This document shows positions 29,448-39,283 of a DNA stretch of 60,468 bases, in pieces. The position numbers and the translations under genes are program-made. Origin of the DNA: Zelonia costaricensis (taxonomy: Eukaryota; Euglenozoa; Kinetoplastea; Trypanosomatida; Trypanosomatidae). The first letter of the stretch is position 1. Each line of letters begins with the position of its first letter. The notes under the pieces were generated by a model. That model was given only the letters and a program-made list of their open reading frames with translations, was not told where the DNA came from and did not search any database. The stretch lies in contig JASAOO010003431.1 in assembly GCA_030849075.1 (NCBI GenBank), positions 1 to 60,468 of the forward strand, written 5' to 3'.

Positions 29448-32400
29448 CTACTCGCCTTCCTCGTCAAAACCGCACGCGCGAAGCCACTCGGGTGCAACGA
29501 CGGTGACGCCCAGCATCATGGCCTGCGCCTCCTTTGAGTCGGAGCGGCGCACCTTCTGCAGAAACGCAAACGTCACGTACTCCGGCGGGGGAAACGTGCG
29601 GGCGACGGCGCTGGTTGGGTGAATGAAGGCAATTGTGCGGTTCGCCCCGCGCACGAGGTACGGCGTCTTGCTGGCGCGCTTGTCGTTGTACTCGACGCCA
29701 AGCGAGCGGCACTCGTGCACGGTGGCGCGGCGCGCGACCTGGTCCATCAGACCCGGGATGAACACCTGGCGCAGCAGGAGCTCCGTCTCCTTGGGCAGGG
29801 GGCCGGTACCGCTCCGCGCGGCGTCCGCCTTGTCCTGGGCCGCCGTCTCGCTGTCGTCCAGCGTATCGGCGAGCTCGTCGTCGGCGGTGGAGCAGGTCTG
29901 TCGCAGCTGGCTGCGCAGCTGGGCGTAGAGCTGACTCGCCTCATGCATGCTCTTCTGCACAAGGCAGAACATGCCGCACGCACGCCGCGGGTCGCGCCGG
30001 TAGGCGAAGAAGGCGCTGAGGTACGTGACAAGGTCGCTTCCGGGGTTCAGCAGCGAGCGGATCTGTGCCTGGCGCGGGTCAGCCGCGGCGCCGGCCTGGT
30101 CGCCGCTCGGCCTCCGCGCCTTCAGCTGGTTGCCCTCCGCCGTGAAGACGTTGGTCGTCGTCGTGGCCACAGCGACGATGGCGGCCACCATGTCCGACAC
30201 GTCGCTGAGACGCCCCGCCGAGGCCCCCCGCGGCTGTCGCTGCTGCACCTCGAGCAGTGCCCGCGCAAAACGCGGTGGCACGGGAAACGCGACGAGCTGC
30301 CGGCCAAGCTCCGTGACGGTGTAGTTGTGCGCGGCATCAAGGGCGCCGATGACGCTGAGGTGCTCCAGCGCCGCCTTCAGGTCCGACTCGCGCGGCGGCG
30401 ACGGGAACGGGAAGCCGCCGACGTTCTTGACGCCAATGTGCTTCATCAGCAGCACGACGGAGTCGAGCGGGGTGCGCAGCACCTCGGGGTCGCCGTGCTT
30501 CGCCATGAGGTTAGCGTAGACGGCGGTGCTGTAGAGCCGATAGCAGTGCCCTGGTCCAAGCCGGCCTGCACGTCCGCTGCGCTGCTCCGCCGACGCCTGG
30601 CTCGTCCACTCAATGCGGAAGCAGCTCGCCTTCGTCTCCTCGTCGATGACCTTCGACTTGGCCCGCCCCGCGTCGACGACGTACTTGATGTTCGGAATCG
30701 TAATGGACGTCTCAGCCACGTTGGTGGCCACGACACAGAGGCGCGTGCCCTTCGGCGGCGGCTTGAACACCTCCTGCTGCTTCTGGAAGTCGAGCAGGGC
30801 GTAGAGGGGGAGAACGTGTAGCGTGTCGTACTCCCCATTCACTTCCCCCTCCGGCTCGTCGTCGCCCGGCAGGGCCGCGGCCGCCGGTCCCTCTTCGCCC
30901 GTGCCATCCGGCTCAACGCCAACGCCGCGTCCTGCACTCACTGCGCTGCGTGTCCGCTTGCCGCCGTGCTGCGCGGGACGATGCAGGCGGCCCTCCCGCA
31001 CCGTCTCCCGCTCCTCCGCGTCACCGCCGGCCGCGTCCTCGTCGTCGAGGGCGTAGTCGGCGGTGTGCAGGCCGTACTCATCCCGCCCCTCCTCTCCCTC
31101 CCCCTCCTCCCCGCTCCCGGCCGGCTTGCGCGCTGCCGCGTCCGCCTCGTCGTCGTCGCTCGACGCGGCCACCCGCTCCTCCTCGCTGCGCCCCGTCAGC
31201 AGCCTGTGTTTTGCGTAGGCGTTGTCGTAGTACTCGATCTTGGTCTTGGCGTAGTGCCGGCGCAGGCGATCGCACAGGTCCTCGATCTCCTGCTGCGTGC
31301 AGAGGAAGACCAGGATGCCCCCTGGAGGCAGCTTCTTGTGCATTTGGCGCACCTTCTCGTAGGCCTGGTCGACGTACTCCTTCAGCTCTGTGCGCCGCGC
31401 AAAGTGGTTTGTCACTGGGTAGCGGCGTGCCTCGACGTTGATGAGCGGCGGCATAATGGGGAAGAGGGCCCGGTTGTCCTTGAAGTCCGTCACGCGCATC
31501 GTGGCGGACATGATTACGAGCCGCAGGGGCTTGATGCTGGTTTTGGCGACGTCGCCGCTGTGCTTGCGCAGCTCCTCCTCGAAGAGATCGTTGCGCAGCG
31601 GCACGACGCGGGAGAGGAGGCCTATGAGAATGTCGCAGGAGATGCTGCGCTCGTGCGCCTCGTCGATGACGATGACGCTGTACTTGCGCAGCAGGAAGTC
31701 GGACTGCAGCTCCTTCAGCACGATGCCCTCCGTTGCAAACTTGAGCTTGCACTTCTCGGACAGGTTGTTGTCGTAGCGGACGTGGTAGCAGACTTCCTCG
31801 CCAAAGGTGACGTTCAGCTCCTCGGCGACACGCCGCGCCATGGAGACGGCGGCGACGCGGCGCGGCTCTGTGACGAGGATGCAGCCCTCGCGGCCAAAGG
31901 GATGGCCCTCGGCATGGCCGTACCCCGCCTCCCACAAAAACTGCGGGATCTGGGTGGTTTTGCCGCTGCCCGTCTCGCCGCACACCAGCACGCACGTGCG
32001 GCGCGTCTCGTTGATCGCCTCCATGATGGGCTGCTCCTCGCGCAGGACCGGCAGACCGGCGCGCTGCTCGTCGACCGCCTCCGTGCGGCGGATGTCGATG
32101 TGCACGTTGTTCGGCGCCACCTTTGCCTTTTCCGCCATCTCCTGCTCTACCATGGCCCGCACCCGCTGCATCTCGGCCTCTTCCTCCCGCCGCGCCGTCC
32201 TCAGCTCGTTGATGATCTTCGCCTGCACCACGAGCTGCTGCGCCGTGTGCTGCTTCTCCTGCTCCTCGCGCTCGTGACGCGCCACGAGGTGCTCGGCGCG
32301 GAGCTCGCGCTTGTGCAGCTCCTTCAGCTTCCGCTCCTGCGCCGCCTCGGCCTCAACGAGACGCTTGTGCTGCGCCACAAGGTCGCGCGACGCCGCCACC

Positions 32401-32552
32401 TCGGCCATGGCCTCGCGCGTGCGGTCTTTCTTTTCCTTCTTCTCAAGCCGCTGCTCCTGTCGCCGCGCGTCGCGCGATTTGGCCAGCACGCTCGGCAGCG
32501 GTGTACCGAGGCCGAGGTCGGCAAACGAGATGGACGACTTCTTCTTGGACAT
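29448..32552 (-). CDS. DHX37: DEAH-box RNA helicase, DHX37/Dhr1-like
   Basis: This encodes 1,034 residues. The N-terminus is Lys/Arg/Glu-rich and coiled. RecA1 carries Walker A GETGSGKT (192-199), TEPRRVAA (about 228-235), DEAH (297-300) and SAT (349-351). RecA2 carries ATNVAETSITIPN (about 609-621) and QRSGRAGR (657-664). The winged-helix, ratchet and OB parts follow. Flanking sequence such as LLRKYSVIVIDEAHERS matches DHX37/Dhr1 better than splicing Prp helicases. Yeast Dhr1 removes U3 snoRNA from pre-18S rRNA in the nucleolus. An acidic, Gly/Ala-rich insert at about 455-575 splits RecA2, as in other family members but here long and low-complexity. The start at 32552 (MSKKKSSISFADLG) is the first conserved-looking Met, with a GT-rich leader just upstream. 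Confidence 0.9.
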   Translation of the reverse strand: MSKKKSSISFADLGLGTPLPSVLAKSRDARRQEQRLEKKEKKDRTREAMAEVAASRDLVAQHKRLVEAEAAQERKLKELHKRELRAEHLVARHEREEQEKQHTAQQLVVQAKIINELRTARREEEAEMQRVRAMVEQEMAEKAKVAPNNVHIDIRRTEAVDEQRAGLPVLREEQPIMEAINETRRTCVLVCGETGSGKTTQIPQFLWEAGYGHAEGHPFGREGCILVTEPRRVAAVSMARRVAEELNVTFGEEVCYHVRYDNNLSEKCKLKFATEGIVLKELQSDFLLRKYSVIVIDEAHERSISCDILIGLLSRVVPLRNDLFEEELRKHSGDVAKTSIKPLRLVIMSATMRVTDFKDNRALFPIMPPLINVEARRYPVTNHFARRTELKEYVDQAYEKVRQMHKKLPPGGILVFLCTQQEIEDLCDRLRRHYAKTKIEYYDNAYAKHRLLTGRSEEERVAASSDDDEADAAARKPAGSGEEGEGEEGRDEYGLHTADYALDDEDAAGGDAEERETVREGRLHRPAQHGGKRTRSAVSAGRGVGVEPDGTGEEGPAAAALPGDDEPEGEVNGEYDTLHVLPLYALLDFQKQQEVFKPPPKGTRLCVVATNVAETSITIPNIKYVVDAGRAKSKVIDEETKASCFRIEWTSQASAEQRSGRAGRLGPGHCYRLYSTAVYANLMAKHGDPEVLRTPLDSVVLLMKHIGVKNVGGFPFPSPPRESDLKAALEHLSVIGALDAAHNYTVTELGRQLVAFPVPPRFARALLEVQQRQPRGASAGRLSDVSDMVAAIVAVATTTTNVFTAEGNQLKARRPSGDQAGAAADPRQAQIRSLLNPGSDLVTYLSAFFAYRRDPRRACGMFCLVQKSMHEASQLYAQLRSQLRQTCSTADDELADTLDDSETAAQDKADAARSGTGPLPKETELLLRQVFIPGLMDQVARRATVHECRSLGVEYNDKRASKTPYLVRGANRTIAFIHPTSAVARTFPPPEYVTFAFLQKVRRSDSKEAQAMMLGVTVVAPEWLRACGFDEEGE

Positions 32553-33460
32553 CCTAAATCTGTGTTTGTGTGCGTGTATGCGCGTGCGCCGGCATGAGAC
32601 ACGGCGGGGCTTGCAGAAGTCAAAGAGCATAGGAATGCGTTCGTGTGCGTGTCAACGGAGGAGAATGAAAAACCAGTGGGGGAAGGGCAGCGAGATGAAA
32701 ATCATTGGAGTCTTTCTGCGGAAGCGCGCGAGACCGTTTTTTTTTCTTCTTCTTTTGGAGGCAAGGGAGGTGCCGGCAAAGCGAGGGGGAAGCCTGCCGC
32801 CGATAAAAGTGACGCGCGAGGTTGCGACCCTCTTCTCTCGGTTGGCCAGTCGCTCTGATAGCTGCTACACGACAGTGAGACGTTCAAGCCAGTCCACGCA
32901 CCCACGCCGCTCTTCATCCCTCCCCTCTCGCGCGCAACGGGGTGCTTCGCCCAGGGTGTGGCGTTGCTGTTGACCTGCTTTTTTTTCTCTTCTTGGTGGG
33001 TCTTCTACTTCTGTGGAGTGCTCGAACGCGCTGCAGTGAAAGGGGGGTGTCGGCACCGAACGGCGACGCCCATAAAAGAGAGGAAAAGACGGAAAAGGAG
33101 GGGAGGAAGCGCAAGGTGTGCGCACACCAAACCCGGGCAGCGCACTCAGGTTTCGACGGAGGGGTGTTGCCGTTCAGACCCCACGCGGCGCACACGGTGA
33201 AGAACAAAAGCCCACAGAGAAAGAGAGCCCGGGGGAATTCTCGTGACTCGCGTGAGCGTGCGTAAAGCCCGCACCACTCTGTGCACCCCACCCCCTCCAA
33301 TCCGCCTCTTTCCTTGTCTTTTTTTCAGCTTAGGTAGAGGTTAAAGACAACCGTGGCACATGGAGGCGGTCAAAGTGGAAAACAAAAAGGCGGCGAGGAG
33401 AGGGCAAACACAACTGCACACGCACGCACACACTCATGCACACACAAACACGACCGCGCA
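32553..33460. other. Intergenic between GluRS and helicase genes
   Basis: No gene. GT-rich DNA at about 32560-32590 (CA in the transcript) abuts the helicase start. An A-poor T-run at 32738-32747 and another near 32980-32989 lie in the middle. A CA tract at 33416-33452 (TG in the transcript) lies within 45 nt of the GluRS stop. Confidence 0.65.
33416..33452. repeat. CA-rich tract just past the GluRS stop codon
   Basis: CA-dominated sequence on the plus strand; TG-rich in the transcribed sense. It begins about 8 nt after the stop codon, so it is in the 3' UTR. Confidence 0.8.
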
Positions 33461-35245
33461 TCAGCTGCTCTTGGTGGAGGCCTTCTGTGCCGCCTTCTTG
33501 GCGGCCTTGGCCGCGCGCTTGGCTGCCAGCTCGTCCGCGGCCGACGCCTTCTTTGGCACCGTCTTCAGGTACTGCGCCTTGGCGGACAGGTGGTTCACCT
33601 TGTCGCGACCGTCGGGAATGGCGATGAGCACCTTCTTCTCGCCGTCCGCCTCGTCGACGATGTAGTAGCCGCGGCGCTCGAGCTGGACGATGTCGCCCTT
33701 CTTCAGCACAGCGAGGGCCTCCTCGCCGAGAACCTCCTGCGAGTAGCGCGATACTGGGGCAATGATGTCGTCGATGCTCTCCTCCGGGTCCGGCTTCTTC
33801 TTCGTCAGCAAGTGGTCGTACTCGTTCAGCGTCAGGAGCACCGCCTTGTCGCTCTCCGGCACCCACGTGAGCTTGAACTTCGTCTTCTTGACATCGCCCT
33901 CGGGGTGCAGCACGATGGTCGCCTCCGTTGGCAGCGCGTCAGGGCTCGGGCGCTTGATGTCGCGCACGTAGGCGTTGCCCCAGTCCATGAGCGTCACCTC
34001 GTCACCGTCCTTGATGAGGGCCACGTCCTCGGCGTCGAGAAAAATAACGTCCGACTTGTAGTAGGTCTTCTCACCCATGCTGGGGTCCTTCTTGTGCAGC
34101 AGCTTCTTGTCCGCCTCCATGTGCGCCTGCCCCTCCACGGTGCAGCGGACCTTGAGGGTGTTTGAGACGACCGTGTAGCGTGGGCTCGTCGGGTCGAGAA
34201 TCTGCGTGTTGAAGAACCAGATCTTCGACCACTCCATGAAGTTCACCGTCTTCGACATACCCTGCTCCGCCACAAACTGGCGCAGCGCCTCAATCTTCAT
34301 GCCGCGGCGCACCAGCGCCCGCACCGTCGGGAAGCGCGGGTCATCCCAGCCGTCGACGACGTGGGTGTCCACCAGCTTCGTCAGCTTCCGCTTTGACATG
34401 ACCGAAAACTCCATGTTGAGGCGCGAGAAGTCCTCGATAGTCGGCTTGCGAATTCGCATGGCGTCGCAGAACCAGTAGTACTGCGCGTTGCGGTCGTGGT
34501 ACTCGTTCGTGCGCAGCGCATGCGTGACACCCTCGACAGAGTCGACGAGCGGGCAGCAAAAGTCGTACGTCGGGTACGCCACCTGCTTCGTGCCGTGGCG
34601 GGCGTGCGGGGTGAGGTTGACGCGGTACATGACAGGATCACGCATCGCCTTGTTAGGGTCGTCGATCGAGACCTTAGCGCGCAGGCACGCCGTCTGACCC
34701 TCCTCGGAGCCCTTCTTCATCTCGCCCCACAGGCGCATGTTCTCCTCCACCGAGGCGTCGCGGTAGGCCGTCGGGATGCCCTCGAAGCGACACTTCTGCA
34801 TCTCCTCGCGCGGCGTCTTGTCGCAGTACGCCAGCCCGCGCTTGATCATGTCCTCCGCCTTCTCGAACATGAGGTCGAAGTAGTCCGACGAGAAGGTCGG
34901 GCCACAGTCGTACTTGACGCCGAGCGTCTCCAAATCCTCCTCGATGGCAGCCTCGAAGTGCTCCTTTTCCTTGGACGGGTTGGTGTCGTCGAAGCGGAAA
35001 AGCATCTTGCCTTCGTAGGTGTCGGCCAGCATGCGGTTGATGAGCGCCGCCTTTGCATGCCCGATGTGCAAAAAACCGCTCGCCTCGGGAGGAAAGCGAG
35101 TGACCACCTTGCCCTTGACAGCGTCGGTGAGCTGCAGCTTCTCACGCTCGGGCGACGCCGCCGCGGCAGCCGCCGTCGCAGTTGACGGGGCGCTGAAGTA
35201 GGTGTTGCTCAGCGTGAGAGCCTTGAGGTGGATGTTGACAGACAT
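33461..35245 (-). CDS. GluRS: Glutamyl-tRNA synthetase, eukaryotic/archaeal type
   Basis: This encodes 594 residues. It charges tRNA-Glu with glutamate. The class-I signature HIGH lies at 60-63 (FPPEASGFLHIGHAKAAL), the KMSKS-type loop at 282-287 (VMSKRK), and RFDDTNPSKEKE is at about 84-95. The -PPEASGFLHIGHAKAAL- and -GVTHALRTNEYHDRN- segments match the eukaryotic GluRS half of EPRS and not GlnRS. The anticodon-binding beta-barrels follow (DPTSPRYTVVSNTLKVRC onward). The C-terminus is a Lys/Ala-rich tail, often an RNA-binding feature. There is no N-terminal GST-like domain. An in-frame ATG eight codons upstream (35269) adds MRRFLRFP, a possible mitochondrial leader. I give the shorter start as the cytosolic form; see the findings. 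Confidence 0.95.
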   Translation of the reverse strand: MSVNIHLKALTLSNTYFSAPSTATAAAAAASPEREKLQLTDAVKGKVVTRFPPEASGFLHIGHAKAALINRMLADTYEGKMLFRFDDTNPSKEKEHFEAAIEEDLETLGVKYDCGPTFSSDYFDLMFEKAEDMIKRGLAYCDKTPREEMQKCRFEGIPTAYRDASVEENMRLWGEMKKGSEEGQTACLRAKVSIDDPNKAMRDPVMYRVNLTPHARHGTKQVAYPTYDFCCPLVDSVEGVTHALRTNEYHDRNAQYYWFCDAMRIRKPTIEDFSRLNMEFSVMSKRKLTKLVDTHVVDGWDDPRFPTVRALVRRGMKIEALRQFVAEQGMSKTVNFMEWSKIWFFNTQILDPTSPRYTVVSNTLKVRCTVEGQAHMEADKKLLHKKDPSMGEKTYYKSDVIFLDAEDVALIKDGDEVTLMDWGNAYVRDIKRPSPDALPTEATIVLHPEGDVKKTKFKLTWVPESDKAVLLTLNEYDHLLTKKKPDPEESIDDIIAPVSRYSQEVLGEEALAVLKKGDIVQLERRGYYIVDEADGEKKVLIAIPDGRDKVNHLSAKAQYLKTVPKKASAADELAAKRAAKAAKKAAQKASTKSS

Positions 35246-35266
35246 TGGAAAACGCAGAAATCTTCT

Positions 35267-35310
35267 CATAAATCCTACGCAGCCGGTACGCAAAAAAAAA
35301 AAAAAGAAAA
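35267..35310 (-). promoter_or_regulatory. Candidate trans-splice acceptor of GluRS with alternative AGs
   Basis: In the transcribed sense a 15-base T-run and further pyrimidines (about 35287-35309) are followed by a first AG at 35276-35275, five bases before the upstream ATG at 35269. Two more AGs fall just inside the eight-codon extension. Splicing at the first AG keeps the extension; splicing at a later AG leaves only the ATG at 35245. Confidence 0.6.
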
Positions 35311-38300
35311 GAAAGCCGTGGTCGCACGGAATTAACGCAAAACAGCAACGTTGAGTTATTTTTGCGCAGAAATCGCGAGGAAGCAGAGAGTGAGCAGCGC
35401 GGCAAATGATATGACAAGAGTAAGAGACATGTAAGGGTGAAGATGCCTGGAAAGCGCAAAGAAAACCGGAGTCGAGAAGCTTCACGCTGCGCATAGCAAG
35501 CGGTACACAGACACCACACTTCGTCCTGCGCCGCGGAGTAGAGCTTGTTTTCGCGGTCACAAAACGTAGCTCGCTTACAGTTCTCGGAGTGGCTCAACGA
35601 GGCCATCCGTTGACGTCGAGGCGCGCCGGCTGCGTAGATGCCAAGCTGGCCAGACGCAGCTTTGCTGCTCAGTGTCTTTGATACCTTTTCCGTTTTTATT
35701 CCTTTTTGTGCTTCTGGTTTTTTTGTTTGTTTTCTTCAACTACAGTGCTGCGCCGAAGAGGACCTGGTAATCGTGCGCGGTCTTCATTTTGTGCATGCTG
35801 CTACAAATGCAGCGCCAGGTAAAGACAGCTGCGGCACCGGAAGGTGCCGCCACGAGGCATGCGAGGCCATCACACAAGAAAACGGAAGCGAGCATGGAGC
35901 TTCACGTGCAGAAATCAGCGTGCCTGTTTTTTGTGCGTATGTGTGTGTGTGTGTGCTCGAATGCAGCAGTGCCGAGGCGCCTCCGTTCACGCTCACTCAT
36001 CTCCGTCCGCGCGCATACCGGTTCGAGAAACTGCCGCTAGCGCAAAGCGAGGGTACCATCAAAGAACCATTTTTGACGCCTTTGAACATACGTTTACCCT
36101 CCCTCTCCATCAGCGCACGACTGGAGCAGCGCGCAAACGAGCACGGGGCTGCAACGATAAAAAGCTAGTACTGACGTCACAAGAACCGTTCTGAAGGTCA
36201 GCACGAGCCAGAGCATGTAACGCCAAAAAAAAAAAACCGAAAAAGGTGAGCACTCGTAAAGTTCTGCTTGCATCGGTAGCATCCCCGAATTTCCCCAGTA
36301 CATCAAGCCAAGAAATGGCGGGCTGCAATTGAAGGCTGACGTGAGCGACCGACAGAAAGAGAAGCACTTTGGGCTGTGCGTGAACAGCTGAAGGAAGGCG
36401 AGCACACCCGCAGAGCCCTACGCCGACTACACGCAAGCTCATCACACGCTGCGCGTTTTTCGTTCACAGTTATCGAGTTCAAAAGTGCGCACCCAGGCCG
36501 ACAGAGTTGCGCCCGCTACGAGAGAGGCGGCACCACAGAAGCGGCCAACCAAGCAGCGTAAAGAAGAAAATAAAGGTGTGGCTTTCACTGCGAGTCGGCA
36601 GAGAATCGGGCGCTCACGTGTGAGACGGTCGTTGCTGTTGAGCACGCGATGCTTCACGGCATCCCGCGACCCTTCATTTTCTGACGACACTACAGACAGG
36701 GTTTTGTGACACAATACCCGCGTGCAGTGTAGCGAGCAAGGAAAAAAAAGGCTTCCGAAGACGCCTGGGGCATCCATAAAACAAAAGCTCATGGTTGTGC
36801 TCTCGGCCTTGTCCTTTAGCGGTGTCTTGAACGCGCAAAAAGGTCTCGCACAACTCAGAAAAACGCAGCGTCTACTCAAAGCTTCACGCTTTGCGGGGGC
36901 CCAAACAGACTTTGTGGACAAAAACCGGTTCGTGAAAGGCTTCAATTTAGCGAGGCTGTGCGTGGTGGCCGCAACCGCGGCCATGCCTAAAACGATGCCC
37001 ACACACAACATTGCCTTGAAAGCACAACAACGACCACTGGTGCAGCGAGCAGCCACCGAGGCGTGTCGTGAGTAATTAGTGCCTCCTGCTCTCACGTTCA
37101 GCACCGACAGCTCCGAAAATCAGTGCACACATCCGTTGCACCCTCTGCGCTTGGAAAAAAAAAAGAAGTGGAGCGCTTCTTTCACATCAAGATCAGAACG
37201 TAGTTTGGCCGCGGATGTTGACACGCAAGTCGCAAGCCAGATTCGGGTCGCAGGCAACACGTGGTCATGAGAAAGCAGATGGAGACAGTTGCGCTTTTTC
37301 TTTCCAATTCAGCAAGGTCCTGCGCTTCCGGTTCTCATGGCACTCCTCGAGCGGTTGCCTGCATGCCGCTGTTGCGCCGCACTGAAGTCGTCTCGCCCGC
37401 AACTTTGACGGTCCCACAGCAAAGTTCCCTCCAAGAAGTGGAGTCGGAAAGCCAGAGTGAGCCGCTACGCATCGACAGAGACGATGATGCACATAAGCGT
37501 AGCTAGCGTCGTGGTTTTGCTGCCCATTGTTGTTTGCATTCACTCGAAAAAAGAAGGTACCGGTGCTGCTTCCCAGCGTTTGCCCTGCTCGACTCCTCCG
37601 GAGACCAGCCCGCGCAGCCCATTTAGGTGAAAGTACAGTGCTCGCAAAAGCGTTGTATGCCTCGAGCAAGCGTAGAGTGCGCAACAAAAGCGTTGCTTAG
37701 TGTCTGCGCGCTTTCTCCGAAAACTATAGACGCAGATTTTGGGCCAGGTAAGGCTGAAAGTGCGTGCAATGGCAACGTCACGCTCTAAGTATTGCCGCTG
37801 TTTTTTAGCGCGCAGGTCGCTGCTCGCTAATGGTCATTTGCCCCGAAGAGAGAGGCTCCCGTGTGGCAGGTGAGGACCAGAACCGCTGCTGCAACCGGAA
37901 AGCGATGAACCACGGGAGGTGGCGCAACGCGATCAAGAAGCGTGAGCGAGCCGCACGCAGCACAGGCAGTTCGCGAAGGAGCACCGGAACTCCGATGCGT
38001 CAGCAAGAGAGGGAAAAAGCGTGAGAAACACGTGCAGGTCGTGAAAACGGCGTACGTCGTGTCAGGAAAGAAAATAAAAACGCACAGAAAAGTAGACTGG
38101 GGCAACGAAAGCTGCTTTGCGAGTAGTCCGTGCGCAGCTACGTGTCTCGTGTAGTACCGCCTTTGCTCATGTGACAGGCACTCTCGCAAGTCAAAAAAAA
38201 AGGAACTCGACGGCTGAGGACGTGAGGTACGCTGCCTGTGTGTTGACAGTGAAGGTGCCGTAGCAGTTACTTGTTCAGGCGGCAACACCCCCCGCCCGAG

Positions 38301-38995
38301 TAGCACTGCTCTTCACGGTACTGAGAGCGCTTTTGCGATTAGGTGGGGGTTTAAAAGCGACAGGATGGCGCTGCACGGCGGCACGTCTGCACTGCTGGGG
38401 AGCAAAGTAACAGTACGTGCGTGATGGCGTCGCGTATCCACAACTGAACGCTCGCCTCTATCACAGCTTTTTTCTTGCCGCTGGTCTAAATCCGGAAACG
38501 AGAAGGGGATCGCATGAAAGAGCCTCCCAACGGCGTCCAACTTATCTCCCCCCCCCCTCCCCCACCCAGTTTGGCCCCAGCACAGCATTCCTTGCGCGGC
38601 GTTAACTTTATCGGGTGAAATCAAGATCGTCGCGGAGGAAGGGGGGAGGGGGGAAGACGGCAGGGGTAGGGGCAATCCACAGGGACAGCTCTCGGGTCCC
38701 GAACGCCATACGGCTCGTTGGCGTCGCCGATGGTTCGCTCCCTTCCTCATCCCCAGCAAAGGAAAAGAACACTCAGTTCTTCGTAAAAGTAGCCCAACCG
38801 CGTTGCGCTTCTTGGCGACAGCTTCGTCCGCGCAAGAGCGCGCAATGCCTCTCCCTGCATCCCATGCTCCCACCATGGTGAGCCTTCACTCGTTCCGTTG
38901 CGTTGATCCCCTCCGCCCCTTGTTTCTCTGCATCACCACAACCACACAGCTTTACAGATAAGGAAGAAAAAACCGCCTACGCGCGCTTACCGAAG
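35270..38995. promoter_or_regulatory. Divergent strand-switch region, presumed transcription start region
   Basis: No supported gene. The GluRS gene and everything to its left read leftward; the first rightward gene starts at 38996. In trypanosomatids such divergent regions are where RNA polymerase II begins both polycistronic units, usually marked by histone variants and acetylation and not by a TATA box. The DNA here is less GC-rich than the gene clusters. Notable features are an A-run at about 36222-36234, a C-run at 38548-38567 and a G-run cluster at 38641-38672. I found no tRNA gene in it after looking for B-box sequences. Confidence 0.8.
38548..38672. other. Paired C-tract and G-tract near the right edge of the strand-switch region
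   Basis: A C-rich tract (38548-38567) is followed 73 bp later by a G-rich tract (GGGGGGAGGGGGG then GGGG-TA-GGGG, 38641-38672). The two could pair or the G-tract could form a G-quadruplex. They lie about 330-450 bp upstream of the first rightward gene. Confidence 0.6.
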
Positions 38996-39283
38996 ATGCT
39001 GCGCAGGAGCGGCAGCCGCTTCATGAAGTACGCCAACCTGGAGCTCACCACCCGCGGTGAGTTTCCGCACGGCATGAAGGAGCCCGGCTTCGTGAAGAAG
39101 CTGGACCAGAACATTCCCTGGTACTTCTCCACGTACCGCTCCATGTACCACTGGCCCGTGGCCGGCGACGGCTGGAGCGACATGAATGAGGCCAACAAGC
39201 ATCACGACCTGCACATGTACTACACGCTCGCCTGGTGGAAGTTGGGTGAGGGCATCTTCGATGCGGACGACGAGGATCGATAA
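38996..39283 (+). CDS. Small probable mitochondrial protein, 95 residues
   Basis: This encodes 95 residues beginning MLRRSGSRFMKYANLEL, with the Met-Leu-Arg-Arg start seen in short trypanosomatid mitochondrial presequences. The body is rich in aromatics and His (for example WYFSTYRSMYHWPV and HHDLHMYYTLAWWKL) and ends in an acidic tail (DADDEDR). There is no clear membrane helix. It is the first gene of the rightward cluster. I do not recognise the family. A subunit of a respiratory-chain complex is a reasonable guess from size and composition, but not shown. The start at 38996 is chosen over an ATG 31 codons upstream because the latter gives a leader-like, Pro/Ser-rich sequence, and an AG splice acceptor (TTTACAG at about 38957) falls between them. 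Confidence 0.75.
   Translation: MLRRSGSRFMKYANLELTTRGEFPHGMKEPGFVKKLDQNIPWYFSTYRSMYHWPVAGDGWSDMNEANKHHDLHMYYTLAWWKLGEGIFDADDEDR

Noticed and set aside
30966..32597. 543-codon plus-strand open frame opposite the helicase gene
   Set aside because: It is a mirror of GC-rich codon use in the helicase gene; no domain, Leu/Arg/Val-biased, and on the wrong strand for this cluster.
32876..32890. GTTCAAGCC resembling a tRNA B-box
   Set aside because: Neighbouring bases cannot form the five-pair T-stem and no A-box lies at a suitable distance.
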